From contig NZ_CP048602.1 of assembly GCF_012427705.1 (NCBI RefSeq), positions 2,604,001 to 2,668,000 on the forward strand: a stretch of 64,000 bases of DNA, read 5' to 3'. The notes beneath the pieces were generated by a model. It saw nothing but the letters and a program-made list of their open reading frames with translations, was not told the DNA's origin and did not search any database. Positions 1 to 8,675 of this stretch are shown here, one piece after another (position 1 is the first letter of the stretch; the number at the start of each line of letters is the position of its first letter). The stretch comes from Vreelandella piezotolerans (GTDB lineage: Bacteria > Pseudomonadota > Gammaproteobacteria > Pseudomonadales > Halomonadaceae). Made by a program: the position numbers and the translations under genes.

Positions 1-1102
1 TATCGTTGTAGGCGATTTGTGTCGTCTGACGGACATTGGTACACGCCACTTCACGCTGATTGACGGCCTGCTCGATGCGCGTCGTGGCAGCTTCGAACGC
101 GGCACTATCAGAACCACCGCGATAGAGGTTCATGCTTGCCACGAGCTGAATGCTGTGCTCATCGCTACGCCCAGCGATCGAGTCGTCTTGGTTATTGGTA
201 CCGGTACGGCCTTGAATATCCAGGCGTGGCATGAAGGCGGCACGAGCGGCATTTTGCTCAGCACGCTGAACGGCGATGTTCTCAATGGCCGCATGGAAAT
301 CGGGATTGCCCTCAAAGGCCATTCGCACTGCTTCACTGACATCGCTGGGTAGCTCGTCGGCCAGCGAGGGTGCAGGCGACATATTTTGCGGTGGTAGCTC
401 ACCGACGATCCGCTGGTAACGAGCCGTCACATCATGCAGGTTCGAAGCTTCGGTCATCAAATTGGATTCGGCCAGCGCCAAACGACCGCTGATTTGCTCC
501 AGATCCACACCACGTCCAGCGCCGGACAGTGCACGCTCTTCGATCTGCGAGAAAACACGCTGGTGTTCACGATAGTTATCTTGCGCCAAGCGGACCATTT
601 CTCGGAATCGCAAGACATCTAAATAGGTTTCAAACGCTTCTAGCGCTACCGTTTCGCTGGCCCCCAGCAACTCGAAGTAAGCAATGAGGCGCGCACGATC
701 CAAGCGCTCTACTTCGCTGCGTGTCGCAAAGCCATCGAATACCATTTGCGTCAGAGTGAGCTCGGCAAAGTCACTGCTGTAACTGCCACGTCCATCGTTT
801 TGCTGGTCTTGGCGCCCCACCCCGGCCGTCACGTCGATCGACGGCAGGTAGTTACCCTGAGCCACGCGCACATCACTTCCCGCCGCGCTAAAATTGTTCC
901 ATGCTGCATTGACCTGCGGGTTACTCACGATCGTTTGCTGAATCGTGGTATTGAGATCGGTCATACCAGGCGCGTACAGCGTAGCAGGCAGCTGCTGGGC
1001 AAGCGCCGTCAGCGGTAAACAGGCAAGCGTGGTCAGTGTCCAGGGTCGGACAGCGCGCTGAAGTGAGAGAGGTGTGCGTTTCGTTGTAACGTTGTCTTTC
1101 AT
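1..1102 (-). CDS. TolC-family outer membrane efflux/secretion protein, 3' end outside the window
   Basis: TolC-type proteins form the trimeric outer-membrane channel of type I secretion and tripartite efflux systems. The reading frame is open from the ATG at 1102 to the window edge (about 367 codons seen), so the C-terminus is missing. The first ~35 residues form a basic-hydrophobic signal peptide ending in ALAQQ. The next part shows the repeated long-helix pattern of the OEP fold (SNPQVNAAWNNF, TLTQMVFDGF, NPDFHAAIENI, SMNLYRGG), with the two internal halves typical of TolC. The large-adhesin secretion proteins (LapE/AggA type) are close relatives and cannot be separated here. No partner membrane-fusion gene is visible. 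The 270-base gap on its promoter side is AT-rich and holds no gene; I cannot define a promoter in it with confidence. Confidence 0.85.
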   Translation of the reverse strand, partial: MKDNVTTKRTPLSLQRAVRPWTLTTLACLPLTALAQQLPATLYAPGMTDLNTTIQQTIVSNPQVNAAWNNFSAAGSDVRVAQGNYLPSIDVTAGVGRQDQQNDGRGSYSSDFAELTLTQMVFDGFATRSEVERLDRARLIAYFELLGASETVALEAFETYLDVLRFREMVRLAQDNYREHQRVFSQIEERALSGAGRGVDLEQISGRLALAESNLMTEASNLHDVTARYQRIVGELPPQNMSPAPSLADELPSDVSEAVRMAFEGNPDFHAAIENIAVQRAEQNAARAAFMPRLDIQGRTGTNNQDDSIAGRSDEHSIQLVASMNLYRGGSDSAAFEAATTRIEQAVNQREVACTNVRQTTQIAYND

Positions 1103-1372
1103 GGCCAGAGATCCCTAATGAACGTTTTCGCTACCGATGAGCAAGTCGCCTTTCCTTCGTAACAACGCACGACGCATTGTCACCCCCTGGGCTGCTTACC
1201 CCAACTGAACACTGCCAGGCCAACATGAAGCTGGCTATCGTCGCTGGTGATATGGGCTTAGATAAATCACCCTAACTGGATGATATTAGCTTCAATTAAT
1301 CGTATTAGCGGCAGTGACAAGCTATAAAAACAAAAGTCACAAAAATTTACAATAAGCGGCCAAAAAAACACA

Positions 1373-2260
1373 CTACAGCGCTGGCTCACGCCGTGCTTGA
1401 GGAATCTGTTGAATCGCCAACCCGCACAGAATCAGTATTAAACCCACTAGGGTAGACAGCCGCATTGGCTCACCGACGACCAAGAACAGCAGCAAAAGGG
1501 AGACAGGCGGCGACAAGAAGATCAGATTAGAGACCTTGGCAGTTCGTGAAACGCTCTGCACGGCCATTTGCCAAAGCACGAACGCAACACCCATTTCGAA
1601 GAGGCCGACATACGCACCAGCCCCAAGCGCAGACCACCCGTGCCACTGCAGACCAGGGCCAAAAAGTAACAATAGTGTTAAAACAGGTAACCCAACACTG
1701 AAATTCTGCCACTGCCCTACCAACGGCTGCCGCGCGTCTTTCGCATTGAGCAGCCAGTAAAGCGCCCATACCAGTGTCGATGCCAACGCGAAAACGACCC
1801 CCAAAGGATCTTCGAACGCAACGTTGAAAACCTCTCCTCGGGTAGCAATGACCCAAACGCCGCTGTAAGCCACCAAACCAGCCCCTACATCCGAGCGGGT
1901 GAGACGATGTCCCAGCAGCGGCACTGCCAAAAAAGCCATCGCCAGTGCCCATGTATAGTTGAGCGCCATGGCCTCTTGGCCAGGTAGCCGGTCATAGGCA
2001 GCAAATAGCAACAAGTAGTAAGCCACGGGGTTCATTAACCCAGCCCAAAGCGCCGTCCCCCACCCCCGGCGTAGCGCAACGCGCATATGCCCTTGCTTGA
2101 CGACGATGGCGCCCATTAGCATCCAGGACACCAGAGCGGCCAACCACATGAGTTCAAGCGGGCTCATCCAGGCCAGGGCGACTTTGAATGCCGTCGCCAC
2201 GGTCGACCAAAGCGCGACGGCGCCCAAGCCATACAGTACTGCCTGCTGATCTTGCGTCAT
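1373..2260 (-). CDS. EamA-domain DMT-family transporter
   Basis: A 295-residue inner-membrane protein with about ten hydrophobic segments and the duplicated EamA layout (two halves of five helices) of drug/metabolite exporters. Members export amino acids, metabolites or drugs; the substrate cannot be read from the sequence. The start ATG overlaps the stop of the upstream SelW-like gene by four bases (ATGA), so the two are translationally coupled and probably form one transcript. Length is normal for the family and no key feature is missing. A second unrelated EamA gene lies at 43854-44771. Confidence 0.85.
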   Translation of the reverse strand: MTQDQQAVLYGLGAVALWSTVATAFKVALAWMSPLELMWLAALVSWMLMGAIVVKQGHMRVALRRGWGTALWAGLMNPVAYYLLLFAAYDRLPGQEAMALNYTWALAMAFLAVPLLGHRLTRSDVGAGLVAYSGVWVIATRGEVFNVAFEDPLGVVFALASTLVWALYWLLNAKDARQPLVGQWQNFSVGLPVLTLLLLFGPGLQWHGWSALGAGAYVGLFEMGVAFVLWQMAVQSVSRTAKVSNLIFLSPPVSLLLLFLVVGEPMRLSTLVGLILILCGLAIQQIPQARREPAL

Positions 2261-2526
2261 CGGTCGATATGCCCCAGGTCTTGGGCAGGATCGATCTGGT
2301 CGCGCACCTGCTGTTTGAGCGTTTTAATGTCGGGAAACCCACCATCTCGCTTACGCTCCCAGAGAAGCGAGTCATCACACCAGATCTCGAAAGTACCGCC
2401 GTGAGAGGGTGAGAGCGCGACTTCTGTCAACTGCTCACCAAACGTAGAGAGAAGCTCTTGCGCATACCAAGCGCTGCGTAGCAGCCACTGACACTGGGTG
2501 CAGTAGCGAATATGAATGCGGGCCAT
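2257..2526 (-). CDS. SelT/SelW/SelH-like (Rdx) family protein, cysteine form
   Basis: An 89-residue protein with a C-x-x-C pair at residues 9 and 12 (YCTQCQW), the position of the Cys-x-x-Sec redox motif in selenoprotein W. The following GG-TFEIW and LLWERKRDGGFPD stretches fit the thioredoxin-like SelW fold. Here both positions are cysteine, so no selenocysteine decoding is needed. The role in bacteria is not settled; a thiol-redox function is the usual inference. AAGGA lies nine bases before the ATG. The gene is the first of a two-gene unit with the EamA transporter. Confidence 0.8.
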   Translation of the reverse strand: MARIHIRYCTQCQWLLRSAWYAQELLSTFGEQLTEVALSPSHGGTFEIWCDDSLLWERKRDGGFPDIKTLKQQVRDQIDPAQDLGHIDR

Positions 2527-2651
2527 TGTGCAAATCCTTATCGATCGGTTCCTTTTACTGCGCAGCGGCGCTGACTAACCCCTTTTGCCAGCATTATGTG
2601 GCATCCTGAGGGTATTCTGTCATCTTGTATGAGTAAACCGCCAAGGAACCG

Positions 2652-3968
2652 ATGATGGCCCAACCGGATGTTTCACAAACGCAGCTTTATGAGTGGCTTA
2701 CTGGCGATGACGACAGCCGGATGTGCGACGACATCCCTGACGGCGCTTGTCAGGAACAGCCGCGCAACTTTTTTCTTCACCTATCGGCATCGCTGGGCAA
2801 TAAACTCGCCGACGAACTCTCGAGCGCTCGTCTGGTCCTGCCCTGGCTGCTGGGCATCATCGGCGCACCGGTCTGGATGGTGGGGTTACTCGTTCCCATC
2901 CGCGAGGCAGGCGCCCTGCTCCCCCAACTGTTCGTCGCCGGCTTCATTCGTTTGAAGCCCCAGCGTAAATGGGTGTGGGTCGCGGGGGCCACACTCCAGG
3001 CCTTGGCCGCCGCCCTGTTAGCACTGCTTGCCTTGATCGGCCACGGAGCACTTGGCGGCGGGCTGGTGCTGGCCGTACTCGTCATGCTGTCATTAGCGCG
3101 CGGACTCTCGTCAATTGCTACGAAAGACGTGCTCGGCAAAACCATTGCCAAACGCCGCCGCGGTACGCTGATGGGTTGGAGTGGCAGCATCGCCGGTGCC
3201 GCCACGCTCATAGCCGGGGGTGTCTTAGTCCTCTTTGGCGACCGTCCCGGGAATATTGCCTTAGCAATTCTGCTAAGCGTGGCCGCAGCGGGGTGGCTGC
3301 TCAACGCGCTGTGCGCTGCGCGCATCAAAGAGGTGCCAGGCGCCGTGGAAGGCGGTGAAAACGCCTGGGATAGCATCAAACTCGGCATATCTCTGATGCG
3401 CGAAGACACTACGTTTCTTCACTTCAACGTGGCGCGTGCGCTGCTGCTCTCTAGCGCGCTCGCCCTGCCCTACCTGGCCCTGCTGGGTCAGCAGCAAAGT
3501 GGCACCGAGCTAGGCGGGCTGGGCATTTTGGTAGTGGTGTCGGGACTGGCCGCGATGGTAGCAAGCCCTATATGGGGAAAAAGAGCGGACCGCTCCAGCC
3601 GTCGGGTCATGCGCGACGCGGCCATCGGCACGGCTATGTGTTGCCTGCTGGCAGCTCTGATTGCCTGGTTGCCAGGCAGTTGGACGCAGAGCGTGCTGCC
3701 TTATGCGGGTGTATACGCTCTATTGGTGGTGGTTCACCACGGCGTGCGCTTGGGGCGCAAAACGTATTTGGTCGACATCGCTAACCAAGACAATAGAGCG
3801 CTATACGTTGCGCTTTCCAATACCTTTACTGGTGTGCTAATGCTCATCGTTGGTGGCATGATTGGCGCATTGGCACAGTGGTTAGGCAGCGCTATGCTGC
3901 TGGTGATTTTGGCGTTGATAGCCCTCGGCGCCATGCTTAGCGCGCACCGACTCCCCGAAGCGGAGTGA
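2652..3968 (+). CDS. MFS transporter
   Basis: A 438-residue membrane protein. After a ~45-residue polar N-terminus come about twelve hydrophobic segments, including the cytoplasmic loop KTIAKRRRGTLMGW and a second half beginning SIKLGISLMREDTTFLHF. This is the architecture of major facilitator permeases. The substrate is unknown. Two ATGs in tandem open the gene, with AAGGAACCG just upstream; the first is annotated. It is transcribed away from the SelW-like gene, and the 125 bases between them must carry both promoters. The polar N-terminal extension is longer than in many MFS proteins but has no motif I recognise. Confidence 0.85.
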   Translation: MMAQPDVSQTQLYEWLTGDDDSRMCDDIPDGACQEQPRNFFLHLSASLGNKLADELSSARLVLPWLLGIIGAPVWMVGLLVPIREAGALLPQLFVAGFIRLKPQRKWVWVAGATLQALAAALLALLALIGHGALGGGLVLAVLVMLSLARGLSSIATKDVLGKTIAKRRRGTLMGWSGSIAGAATLIAGGVLVLFGDRPGNIALAILLSVAAAGWLLNALCAARIKEVPGAVEGGENAWDSIKLGISLMREDTTFLHFNVARALLLSSALALPYLALLGQQQSGTELGGLGILVVVSGLAAMVASPIWGKRADRSSRRVMRDAAIGTAMCCLLAALIAWLPGSWTQSVLPYAGVYALLVVVHHGVRLGRKTYLVDIANQDNRALYVALSNTFTGVLMLIVGGMIGALAQWLGSAMLLVILALIALGAMLSAHRLPEAE

Positions 3969-4155
3969 TATTGCCGATTGCAAAGCCGATCGACGCTCGC
4001 CATGATGGTCAGCAAATCACGGTGGCTAGCTGTTTTTTTGCTATCCTATTTTTGTTTGATGGTGTTAAAGACGGCATCGTCCTGCACTAAAGAGCGCCCC
4101 GCGCTGACGCACAGCGCCATGGCGGAGAAAGACGAGAAGCAACAGGAACCCATTG

Positions 4156-4593
4156 ATGAAACGATCTCCCTTGATAAGCCCGGAGTTACTCGAACGCATT
4201 GTTGACGCTTCTGAAGATGGCATTGTCGTTGCAGAGCAGGAAGGTGACGAAAACATTCTGATTTACGTGAACAAAGGCTTCGAGCGTTTGACGGGCTACA
4301 GTGCAGACGAAATCCTCTATCGCGACTGCCGCTTTCTACAAAACGAAGATCGCGATCAGGATGCGCTCATGTCGATACGTGAGGCGCTGCAGGACGGTCG
4401 CCCCTCCCGCGAAGTGCTACGTAACTACCGTAAAGATGGCACGATGTTTTGGAACGAACTCTCCATCACCCCGGTATACGATGAAGCCGATAAGCTGATG
4501 TACTACATCGGGGTGCAAAAGGACGTAACGGAGCGTGTCGAAGCGCAGCTAGCCCTGGCAGAATTGAAAAAGCAGCAGGAGCACGCAGAGTAA
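4156..4593 (+). CDS. Short LOV-domain blue-light photoreceptor (PpSB1-LOV type)
   Basis: A 145-residue protein that is one PAS/LOV domain with short flanking helices and no effector domain. The flavin-adduct motif is present as RDCRFLQNEDRDQ, with the photoactive cysteine at residue 58. Other LOV landmarks are VVAEQEGDENILIYVN, FERLTGYS, LRNYRKDGTMFWNELSITPV and YYIGVQKDVTER. The Asp before the Cys matches, from memory, the Pseudomonas putida SB1-LOV protein, which this resembles along its full length. Such proteins bind FMN, form a cysteinyl adduct in blue light and signal through partner proteins, reportedly a class II LitR regulator in P. putida. AGGA is eight bases before the chosen ATG; an in-frame TTG lies one codon upstream. 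The partner is not in the window. Confidence 0.92.
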   Translation: MKRSPLISPELLERIVDASEDGIVVAEQEGDENILIYVNKGFERLTGYSADEILYRDCRFLQNEDRDQDALMSIREALQDGRPSREVLRNYRKDGTMFWNELSITPVYDEADKLMYYIGVQKDVTERVEAQLALAELKKQQEHAE

Positions 4594-4715
4594 CGTCTCA
4601 CCGTCATCGCACCGACAAGAATAAGTAATACTCAGACGATTAGAGACCACTCCCACGCCACAATCATGACACATGCGTCAAAAACGCTTGAACTTCCAAC
4701 CCAGTGGCGCTATAT

Positions 4716-4751
4716 AGCGCCTAGGCGCTTAATGAGCGTTAGGCGCTTTTT
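4716..4751 (+). terminator. Rho-independent terminator after the LOV gene
   Basis: An 8-base perfect stem (AGCGCCTA paired with TAGGCGCT) separated by 16 bases and followed by five T residues. The inner sequence repeats part of the stem, so an alternative shorter hairpin is possible. Confidence 0.65.
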
Positions 4752-4819
4752 ACGCATTTTCCTATAGCGTAAGAAGCCGTTGTGATGCCGGTGCGCCGGC
4801 TTGGGTTGGAGGGCATACC

Positions 4820-5032
4820 ATGAGCCGTGACCCCTTAAATCGTGACACCTATACCAACGACGGTCTTGACGCAGACGATTTCGACACTGTGGATGCCGTC
4901 AACGACGATCACTACGGTAAAAGCAAACCCAGTAAAGCGGATACCCTGCGTGCACGTCGCCAAGTAGAAGCGTGGCTGGAAGAGCGTCGCCTGCAGCGGG
5001 CGATCGAAGACGACTGGGACGAAGAAGAGTAA
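4820..5032 (+). CDS. Small acidic PA3496-family-like protein
   Basis: A 70-residue, highly charged protein with no membrane segment. The first half is rich in Asp and Asn. The second half is a predicted helix (ADTLRARRQVEAWLEERRLQ) ending in an acidic tail DDWDEEE. This resembles the small PA3496-like proteins of Pseudomonas and relatives, annotated elsewhere as putative envelope-integrity proteins; I recognise the C-terminal pattern but cannot confirm membership. GGAGGG lies seven bases before the ATG, so the gene is well supported. Function unknown. Confidence 0.7.
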   Translation: MSRDPLNRDTYTNDGLDADDFDTVDAVNDDHYGKSKPSKADTLRARRQVEAWLEERRLQRAIEDDWDEEE

Positions 5033-5183
5033 TGACGACCCGGAGGGCACCTAGACGTGCCCTTCTTTTTGGGCGCCTCTTGCAACGCGGGTTTACTGGC
5101 CTTTAGCCGCGCTGGGCACTATCATCTGTGCACCAAGCCAGCCTCTTGCTGGTCTCGCTTTTACTACAACCTAACGGATTTCC

Positions 5184-6845
5184 ATGGCGCAATACGTATT
5201 CACCATGAACCGGGTCGGCAAAGTCGTGCCGCCCAAAAAGCAAATTCTCAAGGATATTTCGCTCTCGTTCTTCCCCGGCGCCAAAATTGGCGTGCTGGGT
5301 TTGAACGGTGCCGGTAAATCCACGCTGCTGCGCATTATGGCCGGTGTCGATAAAGAGTTTGAAGGTGAAGCTCGTCCGATGCCCGGTATCAATGTGGGCT
5401 ATTTGCCCCAGGAGCCGCAGCTAGATGACGAGAAAAACGTCCGTGATACCGTCGAAGAAGCGCTGGGTGCCATCAAAGAAGCACAGGAAAAGCTCGATGC
5501 GGTATACGCCGCTTACGCTGAACCTGACGCGGACTTCGATGCCCTTGCCAGCGAGCAAGCACGTTTAGAAAACATCATCGAAGCGGCAGACGCGCATAAC
5601 ATCGAGCGCAAACTAGAAGTGGCCGCCGAAGCTCTACGCCTGCCGCCATGGGAGGCAAAAGTCGGCAACCTCTCTGGCGGTGAGCGTCGCCGTGTGGCGC
5701 TCTGTCGTCTGCTGCTCTCCAGCCCTGACATGCTGTTACTCGACGAGCCCACCAACCACCTGGATGCAGAGTCCGTGGCTTGGCTGGAGCGCTTTTTGCA
5801 CGACTACAATGGCACCGTCGTGGCAATCACCCACGACCGCTACTTCTTGGACAACGTTGCGGGCTGGATTCTCGAGCTTGACCGTGGGCAGGGCATTCCG
5901 TTCGAAGGCAACTACTCCCAGTGGCTGGAGCAGAAAGAGCAGCGCCTGACCCAAGAGGCGAAGCAAGAAGCGTCTCGTCAGAAAGCCATCAAGCAAGAGC
6001 TCGAATGGGTGCGCAGCAATGCCAAAGGCCGCCAGGCGAAGAGCAAAGCGCGCCTTAACCGCTTCGAAGAAATGCAGTCTGGCGACTTCCAGAAGCGTAA
6101 CGAGACCAACGAGATCTACATTCCGCCTGGCCCGCGCCTGGGTGACAAGGTGATCGAGTTCCACAACGTCACCAAGCGTTTCGATGACAAGCTGCTCTAC
6201 CAAGACCTCTCCTTCACCATCCCCCCTGGCGCCATCGTCGGGATCGTGGGTGGTAACGGCGCGGGTAAATCGACACTGTTCAAGCTGGTCACCGGTAAAG
6301 AACAGCCGGATGCCGGTGAGGTGGTGATCGGTGAAACCGTCGACATCGCTTACGTCGAGCAGTTGCGCGATGCGCTAGACGATAAACAGACCGTTTGGGA
6401 AGCCGTGTCAGACGGGCAGGACATTCTCAATATCAACGGCTATGAAGTCTCCTCACGCGCCTACGTGGGCCGTTTCAACTTCAAGGGCAACGACCAACAA
6501 AAACGTTTGGATGAGCTGTCCGGCGGTGAGCGGGGTCGCCTGCAGCTAGCGCAGACCCTGAAACAGGGGGCTAACGTACTGTTGCTGGATGAGCCCTCGA
6601 ATGACCTGGACATCGAAACGCTGCGCGCTCTGGAAGAGGCGTTGCTCGCCTTCCCCGGCTGCGCGATGGTGATCTCTCACGACCGTTGGTTCCTGGATCG
6701 TATCGCCACGCACATTTTGGCGTTCGAAGGTGATTCCGAAGTGGTGTTCTTCGACGGTAACTACACCGAGTACGAAGAGGACCACAAAAAACGCGTCGGT
6801 AACGACACGCCGAAGCGCATGAAGTACAAGCGTATCGACGCCTAA
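5184..6845 (+). CDS. ettA: Energy-dependent translational throttle protein EttA (ABC-F)
   Basis: A 553-residue soluble ABC-F ATPase with two nucleotide-binding domains. Walker A motifs are GLNGAGKS (residues 39-46) and GGNGAGKS (about 355-362). Signature motifs are LSGGERRR and LSGGERGR, followed by LLLDEPTNHLD and LLLDEPSNDLD. A charged linker rich in Lys and Arg joins the domains. EttA binds the ribosomal E site and holds back the first elongation step when ADP is high relative to ATP. Length and the N-terminus MAQYVFTMNRVGKVVPPKK match EttA rather than Uup or YheS. It stands alone and ends at a strong terminator. Confidence 0.97.
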   Translation: MAQYVFTMNRVGKVVPPKKQILKDISLSFFPGAKIGVLGLNGAGKSTLLRIMAGVDKEFEGEARPMPGINVGYLPQEPQLDDEKNVRDTVEEALGAIKEAQEKLDAVYAAYAEPDADFDALASEQARLENIIEAADAHNIERKLEVAAEALRLPPWEAKVGNLSGGERRRVALCRLLLSSPDMLLLDEPTNHLDAESVAWLERFLHDYNGTVVAITHDRYFLDNVAGWILELDRGQGIPFEGNYSQWLEQKEQRLTQEAKQEASRQKAIKQELEWVRSNAKGRQAKSKARLNRFEEMQSGDFQKRNETNEIYIPPGPRLGDKVIEFHNVTKRFDDKLLYQDLSFTIPPGAIVGIVGGNGAGKSTLFKLVTGKEQPDAGEVVIGETVDIAYVEQLRDALDDKQTVWEAVSDGQDILNINGYEVSSRAYVGRFNFKGNDQQKRLDELSGGERGRLQLAQTLKQGANVLLLDEPSNDLDIETLRALEEALLAFPGCAMVISHDRWFLDRIATHILAFEGDSEVVFFDGNYTEYEEDHKKRVGNDTPKRMKYKRIDA

Positions 6846-6863
6846 CGTCGTGCTCCTCGGTGC

Positions 6864-6893
6864 AAAAAGCCCTGCTCATGCAGGGCTTTTTTT
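6864..6893 (+). terminator. Strong, probably bidirectional terminator between ettA and the HIT gene
   Basis: AAAAAGCCCTGC-TCAT-GCAGGGCTTTTTTT: a GC-rich stem with a T-run on both strands. It ends ettA on the plus strand and can also end the converging HIT gene. Confidence 0.9.
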
Positions 6894-6923
6894 ATGACGA
6901 TGGGAACGTGTCTGACGAATGTC

Positions 6924-7265
6924 TCATCCCGCGGGCCAAGTAAACTCACGCCCGCCCAGTAGATGCATATGAATATGATAGACGGTCTGCCCACCCATCT
7001 CATTGCAGTTCATCACCACTCGATAGCCGTCTTCCGCGAAGCCTTGTTGTTTGGCGAGCTGTGCCGCGGTGTGCTGTAAGCGACCTACGAGCGCCACGTC
7101 GTCTGCTTCGATATCGTTTAGCGTTGGGATGTGCTTTTTAGGAATGATGAGCTGATGCGTTGGCGCCTGGGGGTTAATATCGTTGAACGCCAGTACGTGC
7201 TCATCCTCGAACACGATGTCTGCCGGAATCTCGCGGTTAATGATTTTACAGAATAGACACTCCAT
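6924..7265 (-). CDS. HIT-family nucleotide-binding protein (HinT-like)
   Basis: A 113-residue histidine-triad protein of the HINT branch, which hydrolyses nucleoside phosphoramidates and aminoacyl adenylates. It begins MECLFCKI, the usual HINT N-terminus, and ends with the triad [11 protein letters not shown] (catalytic His near residue 99). GGAGG is correctly placed before the ATG at 7265. The same frame is open further upstream to 7457, but that extension overlaps the end of the phosphoribulokinase gene and has no family similarity, so I reject it. It follows the phosphoribulokinase gene by 50 bases on the same strand and may be its last operon member. Confidence 0.95.
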   Translation of the reverse strand: MECLFCKIINREIPADIVFEDEHVLAFNDINPQAPTHQLIIPKKHIPTLNDIEADDVALVGRLQHTAAQLAKQQGFAEDGYRVVMNCNEMGGQTVYHIHMHLLGGREFTWPAG

Positions 7266-7315
7266 CGCAGCCTCCTTACGTTTGGCGCGTTTATGGTCGG
7301 TCGAGCAGCGCCACC

Positions 7316-8188
7316 TTAGCGAAAACGGCGCTGCGATAGCAGGTGGCGAACCAGCGGTGCGAGTATCAGCTCCATCGCCAAGGACATACGAGCACCGGGC
7401 ACCACCAGGGTATGCGGACGGGTCATAAAAGAATCTTGGATCATCGCCAGCAGCCATGGAAAATCCACCGTCGACGGGTCACGAAAACGAATCACCACGA
7501 ACGACTCGGCATCGGTGGGAATATCCTGCACTTCGAAGGGGTTGGAGGTATCGACCGTGGGCACCCGCTGGAAATTGATGTGGGTACGCGAAAACTGCGG
7601 CTGAATATAGCGCACGTAATCATCCATACGCCCCAAAATGGTATCAATGACCGCTTCCTGAGAGTAGCCGCGCAGTTTGGTGTCACGGTCGATCTTTTGA
7701 ATCCACTCGAGGTTCATCGTCGGTGCCACGCCGACCAGCAAATCGACGTGACGGGCAATATCGTACTCTTGCGTCACCAAGCCGCCATGCAACCCTTCAT
7801 AAAAGAGCAGATCGGTACCGCAGGGCAGTGACTGCCACTCGGTGAAAGTGCCTACGCGATAACCCGCCTCGATTTTCTGCTTGTCTTCCGCGTGAATGTA
7901 GTGCCGAAACGTGCCGGTACCGTGCTCTCCGTACTCGATGAACAGGCCTTCCAAGCGGTCGAGCAGGTTGGCCTCGACGGCAAAATGAGACAGCTCGTCC
8001 TTACGCTCCGGCTCTTCGCGGAAAATACGTTTGAGATCATCGCGGGTATAGCGGTGGAAAGCGTCGCCATCCACCATGGCCGCATGCACGTCTTCACGGA
8101 GGAACATGCGCTCGAAACTGCGGCGGACGGTCGTGGTCCCCGCCCCTGACGAGCCCGTCACCGCGATGATGGGATATTCTCGCGACAT
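7316..8188 (-). CDS. prkB: Phosphoribulokinase (PrkB-type, of a probable heterotroph)
   Basis: A 290-residue P-loop kinase that would phosphorylate ribulose-5-phosphate to ribulose-1,5-bisphosphate. The P-loop is GSSGAGTTT near the N-terminus. Other family motifs are [54 protein letters not shown] (given here only as landmarks along residues ~165-205) and [14 protein letters not shown]. It is the short bacterial form. E. coli and other non-autotrophs carry a similar gene of unclear role; no RuBisCO gene is in the window. The ATG abuts the TAA of the thioesterase gene with no gap. Confidence 0.93.
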   Translation of the reverse strand: MSREYPIIAVTGSSGAGTTTVRRSFERMFLREDVHAAMVDGDAFHRYTRDDLKRIFREEPERKDELSHFAVEANLLDRLEGLFIEYGEHGTGTFRHYIHAEDKQKIEAGYRVGTFTEWQSLPCGTDLLFYEGLHGGLVTQEYDIARHVDLLVGVAPTMNLEWIQKIDRDTKLRGYSQEAVIDTILGRMDDYVRYIQPQFSRTHINFQRVPTVDTSNPFEVQDIPTDAESFVVIRFRDPSTVDFPWLLAMIQDSFMTRPHTLVVPGARMSLAMELILAPLVRHLLSQRRFR

Positions 8189-8629
8189 TTATCCCCCCCG
8201 GGCATCCGCCAGCGTTTGCTTTAGCGCATCGGGAATCGCCACCGGCCGACCCACCGCCAGGTCCAGTAGCAGCTTGTTGACTCGCGCGGTCGCTACGACA
8301 TCGCCTGTATCTGCCTTGATGACCCGCTGATAGATCGTCAACGCTTTGCCCTCGGGCTCGGGCACCGCCGTTTCGATGACCAGCGCGTCAGGAAAGCGCG
8401 CCTCCTGTTGATACTGCACGGCGAGATCCACGACCACGCTGGGGTAGCCGTGCATATCCCACTCCGGCAGATCCAAGGCCATAAAGGCCTTCGCCCGCGC
8501 TTCATGAAGCAGCGACACCAGGGCATCGTGCCCCAAGTGGCGGCCATAATTCATATCCGTCACCCGCACCGTCAGCGAATGGCGATGAATGACCGCTGCC
8601 AAAGGGAAGTCCAGCGAGACACGCTCCAT
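8189..8629 (-). CDS. Hotdog-fold acyl-CoA thioesterase (YbgC / 4-HBT type)
   Basis: A 146-residue single hotdog domain. The region VTDMNYGRHLGHDALVSLLHEAR is the active-site helix region of the 4-hydroxybenzoyl-CoA thioesterase class, and VVDLAVQYQQEARFPDALVIET is the next strand pair. Such enzymes hydrolyse short acyl-CoA or aromatic-CoA thioesters; the substrate here is unknown. AAGGAG precedes the ATG at 8629. A longer open frame reaches 8896 but runs antisense into purD coding and is rejected. It lies between purD and the phosphoribulokinase gene with little spacing, so co-transcription is likely. Confidence 0.88.
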   Translation of the reverse strand: MERVSLDFPLAAVIHRHSLTVRVTDMNYGRHLGHDALVSLLHEARAKAFMALDLPEWDMHGYPSVVVDLAVQYQQEARFPDALVIETAVPEPEGKALTIYQRVIKADTGDVVATARVNKLLLDLAVGRPVAIPDALKQTLADARGG

Positions 8630-8675
8630 TGCTTTACTCCTTGTCGGGTGACGATATGACCGGGAAAAGTCGCTT

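Noticed and set aside
2257..2526. Selenoprotein with in-frame TGA
   Set aside because: Both positions of the C-x-x-C motif are ordinary cysteine codons, so no selenocysteine is needed.
3978..4205. A 75-codon open frame between the MFS and LOV genes
   Set aside because: It overlaps the start of the LOV gene in another frame, lacks a ribosome site and has no family pattern beyond one hydrophobic stretch.
7266..7457. N-terminal extension of the HIT protein
   Set aside because: The extension overlaps the phosphoribulokinase gene, and the family's normal start with GGAGG is at 7265.
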